Below, one piece after another: positions 20,955 to 32,180 of a stretch of DNA of 64,000 nt (position 1 is its first letter; every line of letters starts with the position of its first letter). Source of the stretch: Cladocopium goreaui (lineage: Eukaryota; Sar; Dinophyceae; Suessiales; Symbiodiniaceae); assembly GCA_947184155.2 (NCBI GenBank), contig CAMXCT020000466.1, positions 1-64,000 on the forward strand, read 5' to 3'. The position numbers and the translations under genes are program-made. The notes below the pieces were generated by a model, which had not been told where the DNA came from, made no database searches, and worked only from the letters and a program-made list of their open reading frames with translations.

Positions 20955-21749
20955 TGGAGTAGGCAATTAGATTGCAGAAAGCGTCTGGAAATATCAATTT
21001 TCTTGTTCGTCTTACTCCGACCTGTTGCCTGAAATGTCTTTCTGCCTATAGGATCTAGGGGCATCACTTTGCCGGGAGTAGCGGAGTAGGCGGAGTAGCA
21101 GCTGGACATCATGGCAATTAGACTGCAGAAAGCGTCTGGAAATCTCAATTTTCTTGTTCGTCTTACTCCGACCTGTTGCCTGAAATGTCTTTCTGCCTAT
21201 AGGATCTAGGGGCATCACTTTGCCGGGAGTAGCGGAGTAGGCGGAGTAGAAGCTGGACATCATGGCAATTAGACTGCAGAAAGCGTCTGGAAATCTCAAT
21301 TGTCTTGTTCGTCTTACTCCGACCTGTTGCCTGAAATGTCTTTCTGCCTATAGGATCTAGGGGCATCACTTTGCCGGGAGTAGCGGAGTAGGTGGAGTAG
21401 CAGCTGGACATCATGGCAATTAGACTGCAGAAAGCGTCTGGAAATCTCAATTTTCTTGTTCGTCTTACTCCGACCTGTTGCCTGAAATGTCTTTCTGCCT
21501 AGAGGATCTAGGGGCATCACTTTGCCGGGAGTAGCGGAGTAGGCGGAGTAGCAGCTGGACATCATGGCAATTAGACTGCAGACAGTGTCTGGCAATCTCA
21601 ATTTTCTTGTTCGTCTTACTCCGACCTGTTGCCTGAAATGTCTTTCTGCCTATAGGATCTAGGGGCATCACTTTGCCGGGAGTAGCGGAGTAGGCGGAGT
21701 AGCAGCTGGACATCATGGCAATTAGACTGCAGAAAGCGTCTGGAAATCT
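20955..21749. repeat. 151-bp tandem array, unit 1
   Basis: Copies of gcaattagactgcagaaag start at about 20963, 21114, 21265, 21416, 21567 and 21718, an exact 151-bp period. Each has an internal ggagtag-type micro-repeat. Because 151 is not a multiple of 3, the overlapping minus-strand ORFs across it are artefacts of the period. Confidence 0.92.
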
Positions 21750-22121
21750 CCAAGATTTGAAGCACAAGCATGAAGCTGCGAAGAAAGCAGCCCGCGAAGC
21801 CAAGAAGATGGAAAAGAATGCCCTCCGCAAACGGACCCGTCTAATCAAGGTGCCTCTCTGCCTCTGCGTGAGTGCTGGGCGGACTTTCACGTGCAGGACG
21901 CTGTGTGTCCTCATGTTCATGAATGGCATGCTGCCAAAGGGTTGTCAAAGGCAGATCTGCAACTCCTCCTAGATGCAAAGAGCAAGGAAGTTGAGGAGGC
22001 CGGGTGGCCTTCTTTTGATTGTGTAAGATCATTCCCAGCGTCTCCCCCATTTTCGTTTTCATGCTTCCGCTTTCCATCCAAGGCAAAGGAAGTGGAGGGG
22101 CCGGCCTCCGAGGCTAAGTGA
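21715..22121 (+). CDS. Small Lys/Ala-rich gene, 3' exons, tandem unit 2
   Basis: Same exon structure as 18253-18653, with introns predicted at 21850-21896 (GT-AG) and 21999-22082 (GC-AG) and a stop at 22119-22121. Upstream of the shared coding sequence, the last 151-bp repeat is fused in frame: an ATG at 21715 gives MAIRLQKASGN and then the LQDLKHKHE segment of unit 1. This may be chance or a repeat-derived 5' end. Near identity with unit 1 through both introns suggests recent duplication or gene conversion. Confidence 0.4.
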
Positions 22122-22699
22122 GAGCAACTGTATGTGTGTAAAGAGCATTTTTCGACCTTCCTCCATTTTCGAGCTGGCAAGCAGACGCATGTTCTGCCGA
22201 TTGTAACTCGAGGCCAATCTGCTGGGAAAAAGAGCTGTCATTTTGCAGCTTCTTTGTAAGATGAGCAATGTCGCTCACAGTTTCGGACAGAAATTGCTCT
22301 AGTGACTTAATCTCTACAATGCTGCAAATTTTGTCACTGTTTCTGGACGGTGGGTAATGTATAGCGACTACTTGTAGTTTTGTTGCTCAAAACATACGCG
22401 TGGTTTTGCGTGTGGCCATGTTCACGCAGAAGCGCGGGAATTTGTGTGCAGCACATAATCAACCAGAAACATTTGCACTCGTTGGGTAGTGAATCGTTGG
22501 GTGTAGGCGCGCTCCCTACAAGGGGATATGCGTGTGGCGGTGTGGACTTGGAAATTGTCATAGGTGGAGGTTTGTGGGTCTTATGTGGCGCTCCCTATAC
22601 AAGGGAGATTTTGCAGTCGCAGGTGTGATCTGGAAGGGTCGTAGGTGGAGGTTTGAGGGTCGTAGGCGGGCTTGCAGGGTTGCAGGTTCTGGGGTGTGT
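22122..22699 (+). other. 3' flank of unit 2 gene
   Basis: Copy of 18654-19224 with small indels. No gene seen. Confidence 0.4.
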
Positions 22700-23165
22700 A
22701 CCTTACACACCGTGGTGGTGGTACACCTTAAACACTGGTGTGGTTCACATTAAACACCGGGGGTGTGGTACACCTTAAACACCGGTGTGGTTCACCTTAA
22801 ACACCAGGGGTGTGGTACACCTTAAACACCGGTGTGGTTCACCTTAAACACCAGGGGTGTGGTACACCTTAAACACCGGTGTGGTTCACCTTAAAACACC
22901 AGGGGTGTGGTACACCTTAAACACCGGTGTGATTCACCTTAAAACACCAGGGTGTGTAACACCTTAAACACCGGTGTGGTTCATTAACACCCGGGTGTTG
23001 GTACACCTTAAACACCGGTGTGTGTTCCCCTTAACAACCAGGGTGTGGTATCACCTAAACACCGGTGTGGTTCACCTAAACACCAGGGTGTTGTACACCT
23101 TAAACCACCGGTGGTGGGTTCACCTTAGACACCAGGGGTGTGGTACACCTTAAACACCGTTGAAC
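22700..23165. repeat. 47-bp minisatellite, unit 2
   Basis: Same array as 19225-19695 but more irregular, with frequent one- to three-base indels after about 22900 (for example aaaacacc and taacaacc). This could be real decay or low-quality sequence. Confidence 0.8.
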
Positions 23166-24438
23166 GGTTGGCTTTCAAAAACCATGGGTGGGTGCGGTGG
23201 TGGAAGAGTTCCCTACGCACCGTTTACACCGCCGCGTCGGTACACTAACGGGTTTATAACGGCATGGAGTCGTACTTCCTTGGAATAGTTGCAGGACGTA
23301 AACGGATTACGTTACGCTTTGCGCGGGATTTCTAGACTCCAACTATCTTATCTTTCGCTGCAACTCGTTGCTTGTGCGGTGACCGACTTTATGTACCTCC
23401 AAGCATTTTCGCGTTGCGTGCGTTCGCACCCTTTGCAAACCAAACATCTCCAAACAAGTTGGGTTTCGTTATTCTTTTGTGCTTTGATGTCATGTCAAGC
23501 GTTTTGTAGCTTCAGTGTGACTTTTGCTGCTTTGTGTTTTCATACTGTTGGTGTAACAATGCAGCAACGTTTCATTCCATTGCCTCGCGGTGGGTCTTAA
23601 TTCCTTGTACCTTCAAAGAAGATAGGTTGTGATTTGAACAAGCTCAGTTCTGTTTTGCAAGCCTTTCACACCCAGACTTGGCAATTGTGGGGTTGTGCAG
23701 TAGCCGTTTGTACCACCATGACGTGTATTTGGGTTTGCAGTTGTTTATTGCTTTTTTGGGTTGCCGATGTCGTGACCTGTTCTTGTCAATGTAGCACCTG
23801 TTCCATTGGAGCCCCAGTGATGTCGACATTTATTATTTGGACAAACCACATTCCGAGACTGTCTTTTTCTGTTCTCTTTCTATATGGAAGCTCTCGAACG
23901 CTTTAATGAGCATTCAGGCGCGGACATGTAAAAACATGTGCAATGTGAGTGCTCTTAGTGGCTGCAGCCCGTTTCTCTATGTCACCACAGCACAAGTGAC
24001 CATTTTGTTGTTGGAGTGGCGCCGTGCGGACCCCAAAGCAGCTAGTCGACATGTGAGAGAGACCATGAGAACTTGGATGGACTAGGACAGTTTTCGGATT
24101 TTTGGTCAGACAGGTAGGTTGCCATATAGGAGCCATTCGTGTCAGGAAACGATCGTTGTTGCCCCCATTGCAAGTAGTTTCGCAGAGCTAGCTAGGACAC
24201 ACGGTTGTGGCCAATTTTTTTCCCCATGGTTCCGGTGGCGCCAAGGTCGCACTTCTGCTGGAAGCTGTTGTCTCCGGAGCAGTGACTTCCAGGCAAGAAT
24301 GGGCGTGCTGATAGTCGGGCTTGAGTCTTTTGTCTGTACCCCTTTCCCCCCTAGACTCCTAACGTTTGTGAACTCTGAAGCATGTACACCGACACGTACA
24401 TCCCCCTAATCAATAATAGTATTAATTTAAAACGGGAT
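23166..24438. other. Intergenic part of unit 2
   Basis: Counterpart of 19696-20954. No ORF is preserved better than the surrounding sequence. Confidence 0.4.
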
Positions 24439-25381
24439 GGAGTAGGCAATTAGATTGCAGAAAGCGTCTGGAAATATCAATTTTCTTGTTCGTCTTATTC
24501 CGACCTGTTGCCTGAAATGTCTTTCTGCCTATAGGATCTAGGGGCATCACTTTGCCGGGAGTAGCGGAGTAGGCGGAGTAGCAGCTGGACATCATGGCAA
24601 TTAGACTGCAGAAAGCGTCTGGAAATCTCAATTTTTTTCTTCGTCTTCCTCCGACCTGTTGCCTGAAATGTCTTTCTGCCTATAGGATCTAGGGGCATCA
24701 CTTTGCCGGGAGTAGCGGAGTAGGCGGAGTAGCAGCTGGACATCATGGCAATTAGACTGCAGAAAGCGTCTGGAAATCTCAATTTTTTTCATCGTCTTAC
24801 TCCGACCTTTTGCCTGAAATGTCTTTCTGCCTATAGGATCTAGGGGCATCACTTTGCCGGGAGTAGCGGAGTAGGCGGAGTAGCAGCTGGACATCATGGC
24901 AATTAGATTGCAGAAAGCGTCTGGAAATCTCAATTGTCTTGTTCGTCTTACTCCGACCTGTTGCCTGAAATGTCTTTCTGCCTATAGGATCTAGGGGCAT
25001 CACTTTGCCGGGAGTAGCGGAGTAGGCGGAGTAGCAGCTGGACATCATGGCAATTAGACTGCAGAAAGCGTCTGGAAATCTCAATTTTCTTGTTCGTCTA
25101 ACTCCGACCTGTTGCCTGAAATGTCTTTCTGCCTATAGGATCTAGGGGCATCACTTTGCCGGGAGTAGCGGAGTAGGCGGAGTAGCAGCTGGACATCATG
25201 GCAATTAGACTGCAGAAAGCGTCTGGAAATCTCAATTTTTTTCTTCGTCTTACTCCGACCTGTTGCCTGGAATGTCTTTCTGCCTATAGGATCTAGGGGC
25301 ATCACTTTGCCGGGAGTAGCGGAGTAGGCGGAGTAGCAGCTGGACATCATGGCAATTAGACTGCAGAAAGCGTCTGGAAAT
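24439..25381. repeat. 151-bp tandem array, unit 2
   Basis: Seven starts of the gcaattaga(c/t)tgcagaaag core from 24447 to 25353, spaced 151 bp (906 = 6 x 151). Copies differ by a few substitutions, for example tcttgttcg against ttttcttcg. Confidence 0.92.
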
Positions 25382-25465
25382 CAAACATGTTATCAGCGGT
25401 TCTGTTCGCATGGAAGAAGTCTGGGGTTTGTGATACGCTGCTTTGTTGTGGCGTGCTTGCAGGTG

Positions 25466-25516
25466 ATGCCGCCCAAAGCAAAGGCAAAGGCAGCTGGCAA
25501 GCAGAATGCGCTGCAG
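25466..25516 (+). CDS. Orphan first exon, MPPKAKAKAAGKQNALQ
   Basis: An ATG at 25466 follows a pyrimidine/G stretch ending in AG (cgtgcttgcag), as at a splice or trans-splice acceptor, and opens a 17-codon Lys/Ala-rich exon ending in CAG before a GC donor (25517). The lysine-rich start resembles N-termini of small basic dinoflagellate proteins. Its phase would allow joining to the LQDLKHKHE exon found in the two tandem units, so it may be exon 1 of a third gene copy whose remainder was removed where the family-B element begins (about 25.62 kb). This is inference; no downstream exon follows here. Confidence 0.3.
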
Positions 25517-25621
25517 GCTGAGGGCTGGTGTTGCTCTGGTGGTTCTGGGGCTAATGTGGGGGGTCCTGTTTTTGGTACCGTTTGCTGCTCCTTGGATTGG
25601 CTTCGGAGTTTTGGGCCTCCC

Positions 25622-28420
25622 CTGTTGTTCCAGTGTATATCCTGGTTTCGGTTCCATATACCGTCGATTCCACACTGCATGGTGGGACCATTGAGGCGCG
25701 TCATGGTTGATTTCAACTGAATCTCTTTTCATGTCATATTCTTTGAGCATGTCGTCTAATTCTTGCAGGCTGGCGGCTCGGTGAATACAACATTGCCTGA
25801 CAGCACCATCAATGTGGAGTGGCCATCCCACGGGCATGTGGGAGTCTTCAAGGAGTCCATCACCATTTTGCTCTATGATTGTGCCCAGCATAGGGACATC
25901 AATGGTTGCTTTGAGGCTAACCTGTGCACGTTTGCACTTCCACGTGTCAGGTGCCAACAGGCCTCTGGCAGCCAACAGTTCGAGCGATGGGAATTCTGGT
26001 TGGTCATTCGTCGGCAGCACCTCTTCTTTGATAACTAACTTTAGCCCGTGTAGTGGCTGGGGCTGTTCTTGTTGAGGGTCTTGCTTAGGTTGGGATGCGT
26101 TATCATTGGGTGTTGTGTCTTCAAACCAGGTGGGGCGGACCGACTGGACACCTATGGGACTTGCAGAACTTGCGGTTTTGATGCTTTCTCTGCGCAGGCT
26201 ATGGTATACGGGTGGGATCATCCATGCCGGCACGAAAACTGTGATAAACTGCACGTTCCAAATGACCTGCAAATTCTGCGGCTTAACTTCGGGCGTGATG
26301 CATCTTACCTGACCATCGATCACTCTGGTGTATGATTCGGAGCGGTCGAAAGATGCTGTGACTTTCAAGCCTGGGTACAGCTCTCTAAACCAGTATTCCT
26401 TGAGCAACATAAAGGAAAGGTGAGGTGCCCTCACTTCCAGTACGTGCGATGCTGGCATTAAAAGAGTGACCATCCATTCCGCTAAAAATTCAATCATTTT
26501 GACTTCGAGTTTGGGGAGGATGGTCTGGACTGTTCGAAGTGCGCCCGCAATGTCCGGGACATGCCTGCGTGAGGGCAGTCCGACCGTTCGCTTGGCATAT
26601 TCATCAGCGAAGTAGAGTCTGCACAACTTTGAGACCCACTGACTCGGTTTCTCCATATCTATGGTGATCTTGGCCAGGGGCCATGGGTCTGGAAGTATGG
26701 ACAAGCAATGCAGCAATTCAGAGGTCAGGTCTGCGGAGATGACTGGGAGGGCTTCTCCTTGCGGGCGATAGTCAACTGCTGGCCCTACCGTGCCCTTGCT
26801 TTTTTGTGTATGGGTGCGGGCGGCTATATGCACGGCTTGGATGGTGGACTCATATTGGTTGACCATAGCTCTTAGGTACTTGCATGCGCGGACTGCTGCT
26901 CTCCTTGTGTTTGGCCCATCTTCGGGCTGATTCTTGGCAGCTGTTGCCAGGATGTCTCTCGCTTCTTCTTCTTCAGGCGACCGTTTGGGTTCCGTACCAG
27001 GTGCAGGTGCAGTCAGAGTGGTACCTTGAACTGGCGCCTCTTTCGCGCGTGGCAAGTGGTCTGGGATGGGCAACGTAGGGTGTAATCGCCATCCATCAAA
27101 GAAGTATATACCCGGCAGGGACAGGATTTCCTGTTCTGGGCCAGTCTGTGCTACAACTTGCCCGGTGCGGGCTTTGTACAGTCCTGAGGGCAGGCACACG
27201 TAGGTGGGAAAGGGTGTGCGATCAGCCGCGTAGGCATATAGGACGACTTCCGAGAACGGGAGAGTCTGCTCGGGGAGCCACTTATGTTGAGTTGCTAAGC
27301 CTGTTTTGACTTCTTGGAGGCGCTCTCTGTTTAGCCAGCGAAGGTCTGACCCGCGCACCAATATTAGACGGTATCTTGCCCGCTTCACTTCGTTGGCTTG
27401 CTGATCGTGGTATTGGTTGGCGATTGCAAGGGGAGGGAACTCCCAAGCTGGTGCTGAATTCAGTGACCACCGGCTTAACTGTGCGAGATTCTCTTGTGCT
27501 GGGTCAGGATCAAAGTCAGGCCACCCCCATGTCGTTTCTCCTCTCCGGAGGCCCCGGATGCCATATGCAATTGTCGCAATCACCTGCGCCATGCCCATGA
27601 GCCCCATCATGTCTAGCGGGGAGACAAGCAGGGTTAACGATTTGGACCGGGTGAGTCCGACAGTGATTCTGCCGAGGCAGTCTTCGGTATCTTCTGTAGG
27701 GGAGCCATTGGAGTAGTATTTGGTGTTTAAAAATCCAATACTCGGCTGAGCTACGATTGATACCTGTGCTGTTCCTCCTGCCGAGTTGGCTATTGTTTCT
27801 ACGCGTAGGGTTCGGGTGTAATCTTTCTTCAGCACCGAACGGTTCAAATTGTTCTTGTGGTCGGTTGCGGTGGTCATTACGAAAAGCCCATCGGCAAACC
27901 CGGCATTGTGGGGGAACGGGGTGAGTACCTCTGACACAAGAGTCTCCAGGTCTGTCGCTACCAGCCCGTTAATCCTAGCATTAGTATCCCAAAGCACTAA
28001 TTGGAACCCTGGTGGCTTGTCGGGGACCCCTCCCGAGGCAAAACTTCCCAGTTCCCATAGGCCATTGATCTGTCTGCAGAGATCAGGATATCTAACTGCA
28101 ACCACGGCGTGGTATGTCACAGGACTAACTCTTGAGCTGGATGGAAGCATCAACCCCCAGGCATGGATGTCACTCACTCCGGCGGTCTGGGAATTTAAAA
28201 CTGCTTGTATGTCTCCGGCCATGGGTAGGAGGGTAGCGGCATGCTGCAAGATCCAGGCGAGGCGCACAAGGGACCGTGGAAAGTTAATGGTTGTGCCTGC
28301 CAGCAGTTCTGCGTCCACAAACCGGGAGTGCCGTTGCACATGCGGCTGGTGGGCTCTTAGGCCTGGAAGAACAGTGCTGGCTGCTCGGAGGTCTTCCTCA
28401 TCTTGCTGCGAGAGATGGCT
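25622..28420 (-). CDS. Family-B SF1 helicase, C-terminal half
   Basis: Open from a stop at about 28421 through about 930 codons. WGLMLPSSSRVS matches family-A WGIILPNSSRVS. TANSAGGTAQVSIVAQPS lies at motif V, and RITVGLTRSKSLTLLVS with SPLDMMGLMGMAQVI at motif VI. Then come a charged linker with a PEEEEARD stretch and a C-terminal region ending at GYTLEQ (about 25625), where family-B sequence stops. The frame continues another about 120 codons through unrelated exon and 151-bp repeat DNA, which is not part of the protein. Motifs I-III are beyond the insert, at 32298-33867. Probably a nucleic-acid helicase of the Upf1/DNA2 type in its intact form. Confidence 0.7.
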
Positions 28421-28429
28421 TCAGGCAGT

Positions 28430-28795
28430 CGGTGAGAGGCCCTTCGGGAAGGTACCTTAAGGGGGGACCTTGAGAAATTGAATTTGAAGGTCCGTTGAGG
28501 AAGGCTTCGAAGCCCCCTTAAGGTGCCTTCGAAGCCTTCGAAGCTCTCTTAAGGTACCTTCAAAGGCTTCAGCCAAGGCTTCAACGCTCGAAGCCACCTT
28601 AAGGTACCTTAAGGGAGCTTCGAAGGCTTCGAAGGCACCTTAAGGGGGCTTCGAAGAATTCGTCCAAGCCCCCTTAAGGTACCTTCGAAGGCTTCGGCGA
28701 AGACCCCTTAAGGTACCTTCGTCGAAGCCCCCTTAAGGTACCTTCGAAGGCTTCGAAGCCCCCTTAAGGTACCTTCGAAGGCTTTGAAGCCCCCC
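28430..28795. repeat. Palindrome-rich direct repeat, left copy
   Basis: Begins cggtgagaggcccttc and consists of reiterated 6-bp palindromes GGTACC, CTTAAG and TTCGAA in shuffled order (aaggtaccttcgaaggcttc). It can form very many stem-loops. Nearly identical to 31815-32180. Confidence 0.85.
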
Positions 28796-28796
28796 T

Positions 28797-28832
<36 letters not shown>

Positions 28833-29100
28833 CAGCAGTAGCAGCAGTAGTAGTAGTAGTAGTAGCAGGAGTAGTAGTAGTAGTAGTAGTAGTCGTAGCA
28901 GGAGTAGTAGTAGTAGTAGTAGTAGTAGTAGCAGGAGGAGTAGTAGTAGTAGTAGTAGTAGCAGGAGTAGTAGTAGTAGTAGTCGTCGTCGTCGTCTTCG
29001 TCGTCGTCGTCGTAGTCGTAGTCGTAGTTGTAGTCGTAGTAGTAGTAGTAGTAGCAGGAGTAGTAGTAGTAGTAGTCGTCGTCGTCGTCGTCGTAGTCGT

Positions 29101-29132
<32 letters not shown>

Positions 29133-29141
29133 TAGTAGCAG

Positions 29142-29191
<50 letters not shown>

Positions 29192-29281
29192 TCAGTAGTA
29201 GTAGTAGTAGTAGTAGTAGTCGTCGTCGTCGTCGTCGTCGTAGTCGTAGTCGTAGTAGTAGTAGTAGTAGTTGTCGTCGTC

Positions 29282-29312
<31 letters not shown>

Positions 29313-29668
29313 TAGTAGTCGTCGTAGTTGTCGTGTAGTAGTAGTAGTAGTAGTCGTCGTAGTTGTCGTGTAGTAGTAGTAGTAGTAGTAGTAGTAGCAG
29401 TAGTAGTAGTAGTAGTCGTCGTAGTCGTCGTAGTCGTCGTGTAGTAGTAGTAGTAGTAGCAGCAGCAGTAGTAGTAGTAGTAGCAGGAGTAGTAGTAGTA
29501 GTAGTAGTAGTAGCAGGAGGAGTAGTAGTAGTAGTAGCAGGAGTAGTAGTAGTAGTAGTAGCAGGAGGAGTAGTAGTAGTAGTCGTCGTTGTCGTCGTCG
29601 TCGTAGTCGTAGTCGTAGTAGTAGTAGTAGCAGGAGTAGTAGTAGTAGTAGTAGTAGTAGTCGTCCTC

Positions 29669-29699
<31 letters not shown>

Positions 29700-29760
29700 T
29701 AGTAGTAGTCGTCGTAGTTGTCGTGTAGTAGTAGTAGTAGTAGTCGTCGTCGTCGTCGTC
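28797..29760. repeat. TAG/TCG trinucleotide microsatellite, about 960 bp
   Basis: Runs of (tag)n interspersed with tcg and cag-agg triplets throughout. In one plus frame it reads poly-Val and in a minus frame poly-Leu/Arg; these long ORFs are by-products of the absence of stops in those frames. Confidence 0.97.
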
Positions 29761-29842
29761 ATGGGCGGGCCGTGGTGGCCCAAGAGGGTTGCATTTCTAG
29801 TCACCGCGCCTGGTCCAGGTGGGTATGTTGGGTGCCGAAGCC

Positions 29843-30745
29843 GAAGCTGTTCGTATTTCTCGGCTTGTTGGCCTGGTTTGCTGTGAGTGTCACATTGCGA
29901 TGTTTTTTTTTGGCAATTTACTTGGAACCATGGTTTTTCTTTTTCACGCTGACAACAATGTCTCAGAATTTTTTACACACACAACACGGAACGAAGCTGT
30001 TCGTATTTCTTGGCTTGTTGGCCTGGTTTGCTGTGAGTGTCACATTGCGATGTTTTTTTTGGCAATTTACTTGGAACCATGGTTTTTCTTTTTCACGCTG
30101 ACAACAATGTCTCAGAATTTTTTACACACACAACACGGAACGAAGCTGTTCGTATTTCTCGGCTTGTTGGCCTGGTTTGCTGTGAGTGTCACATTGCGAT
30201 GTTTTTTTTTGGCAATTTACTTGGAACCATGGTTTTTCTTTTTCACGCTGACAGCAATGTCTCAGAATTTTTTACACACACAACACGGAACGAAGCTGTT
30301 CGTATTTCTTGGCTTGTTGGCCTGGTTTGCTGTGAGTGTCACATTGCGACGTTTTTTTTTGCCAATTTACTTGGAACCATGGTTTTTCTTTTTCACGCTG
30401 ACAACAATGTCTCAGAATTTTTTACACACACAACACGGAACGAAGCTGTTCGTATTTCTCGGCTTGTTGGCCTGGTTTGCTGTGAGTGTCACATTGCGAT
30501 GTTTTTTTTGGCAATTTACTTGGAACCATGGTTTTTCTTTTTCACGCTGACAACAATGTCTCAGAATTTTTTACACACACAACACGGAACGAAGCTGTTC
30601 GTATTTCTCGGCTTGTTGGCCTGGTTTGCTGTGAGTGTCACATTGCGACGTTTTTTTTTTGCCAATTTACTTGGAACCATGGTTTTTCTTTTTCACGCTG
30701 ACAACAATGTCTCAGAATTTTTTAGACACACAACACAGAACGGCT
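29843..30745. repeat. 149/150-bp tandem array, six copies
   Basis: The core ctgttcgtatttct(c/t)gg occurs at 29847, 29997, 30146, 30296, 30446 and 30595. Spacing alternates between 149 and 150 because a T-run varies by one base. With a 150-bp period one plus frame gives a hydrophobic 50-aa repeat (LGLLAWFAVSVTL), but the 149-bp copies shift it, so coding is doubtful. Confidence 0.92.
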
Positions 30746-30869
30746 CCAAGGGGGCTTTTTCGGTTTTGTTGCGAAAGGTGTGGCTCACAGGCTTTCGCAC
30801 TGTGCACAACATGGTCGGCAGTGGCGGGCCAAAGTGCCCTTGTGGCAGGTGGCTGTCTTCTCTTCGATT

Positions 30870-30970
30870 TTCCATTGGAAAATCATGGAAGATCATGGAC
30901 AATCATGGAAGATCATGGAAAACATGGGAAACATAGGAAAACAATGGAACAGGCATGGAGCATCATGTAA
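30870..30970. repeat. Short atcatgga(a/c) repeats
   Basis: Imperfect repeats of about 10-11 bp (atcatggaag, atcatggaca, aacatggga) at the end of the 150-bp array. Confidence 0.6.
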
Positions 30971-31289
30971 CATTCATGGACCCCTTGGTTGACAGGGTTG
31001 CATGTTAAAAACTCAGAAGCTGTTTACATGTGTTTACACCTTGGCTGAATTCAGTTGGGCAAAGACCCCCTCCAAAGCGGGGGCCGCAGCGTGGGACACT
31101 GCGGCAGCATCCCTTCCAGTTTGCTGGAGGGGGGGCTGATCGTCCTGGCGCATGCCGAAGATCGGGAGAGCCGCGATGAAAAACGGGGCTTGCCGTTGAA
31201 TTTCCATGATGGTACCTTAAGGGGGCTTGGAGGGCTTTGAAGGTACCTTAAGGGGGCTTCGAAGAATTCGTTATTTACACTTCGCCCTC
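30971..31289. other. Unassigned sequence with a short palindromic block
   Basis: No gene seen. 31208-31272 contains GGTACC/CTTAAG/TTCGAA palindromes like those in the flanking direct repeats. Confidence 0.4.
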
Positions 31290-31800
31290 TTGCCTTCCAC
31301 AATGCCATGGTCTAAAATCCAACTCTTGTTTTTAGAACTTTGATCTAAAATCTGACTTTTTATGAACTTTTCCCTCCCTTGCCTTTCCACAATGCCATGA
31401 TCTAAAATCTAACTCTTCGTTTATAGTTCCACTCTTGCCTTCCACAATGGCATGATCTAAAATCGAACTCTTCAGTTCCCCCCTTGCCTTCCACAATGCC
31501 TGATCTAAATTCCAACTCTTTATTTAAATTTCCCCCTTGCCTTCCACCATGCCATGGTCTAAAATCTAACTTAAAACTTCCCCCCGCTTGCCTTCCACAA
31601 TGCCATGATCTAAATTCCAACTTTTTGTTTCAATTTCATCCCCCTGCCTTCCACAATGCCATGATCTAAAATCTAACTCTTTATTTAAACTTCCCCCTCC
31701 TTGCCTTCGACAGTGCCATGATCTAAATTCTAACTTTTATTTAAACTTCCCCCCTTGCCTTCCACAATACCATGATCTGAAATCTAATTCTCTTGCCCTC
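31285..31800. repeat. About 60-bp imperfect tandem array
   Basis: Eight or nine copies of ttgccttccacaatgccatg followed by atctaaaatctaactcttt and a C-rich end. Period 55-65 bp with indels. Confidence 0.85.
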
Positions 31801-31814
31801 CACACGACTGCCCC

Positions 31815-32180
31815 CGGTGAGAGGCCCTTCAGGAAGGTACCTTAAGGGGGGAGCTTGAGAAATTGAATTTGAAGGTCCGTTGAGGAAGGCTTCGAAGCCC
31901 CCTTAAGGTGCCTTCGAAGCCTTTGAAGCTCCCTTAAGGTACCTTCAAAGGCTTCAGCCAAGGCTTCAACGCTCGAAGCCACCTTAAGGTACCTTAAGGG
32001 AGCTTCGAAGGCTTCGAAGGCACCTTAAGGGGGCTTCGAAGAATTCGTCCAAGCCCCCTTAAGGTACCTTCGAAGGCTTCGGCGAAGACCCCTTAAGGTA
32101 CCTTCGTCGAAGCCCCCTTAAGGTACCTTCGAAGGCTTCGAAGCCCCCTTAAGGTAGCTTCGAAGGCTTCGAAGCCCCCT
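31815..32180. repeat. Palindrome-rich direct repeat, right copy
   Basis: Matches 28430-28795 with only a few differences. Followed by C-rich sequence and two further palindromic blocks up to about 32290. Just before it, ctccacacgactgccccc (about 31799) resembles the helicase gene sequence ctccacgactgccccgat at about 32300. Confidence 0.85.

Larger units (their letters stand above)
18282..21749 (+). repeat. 3.47-kb tandem duplication, unit 1
   Basis: From ccaagatttgaagcac at 18282 the sequence recurs at 21750 (offset 3468) in the same order: gene exons, G-rich flank, 47-bp minisatellite, about 1.2 kb of intergenic DNA, and a 151-bp array. Coding exons are almost identical between the units; the minisatellite portion is more diverged. 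Confidence 0.85.
21750..25380 (+). repeat. 3.47-kb tandem duplication, unit 2
   Basis: Co-linear with unit 1 from 18282. The 151-bp array is one period longer. After the last repeat the sequence changes to that containing the orphan first exon (25466). Confidence 0.85.

Noticed and set aside
21012-21929. Series of 95-aa minus ORFs starting MRFPDAFCSL
   Set aside because: They recur only because of the 151-bp period, which is not a multiple of three; each is the same DNA read across one and a half repeats.
20955-25381. CRISPR-like array
   Set aside because: Repeats are directly tandem with no unique spacers, in a eukaryotic context.
25250-25622. Last 120 codons of the 1029-codon minus ORF
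   Set aside because: Homology to family B ends at about 25625. The rest reads the antisense of the plus-strand exon and of the 151-bp repeat.
28764-29804. 346-aa minus ORF and long poly-Val plus ORFs
   Set aside because: They are readings of the TAG/TCG microsatellite; composition is only Leu/Arg or Val, with no independent evidence.
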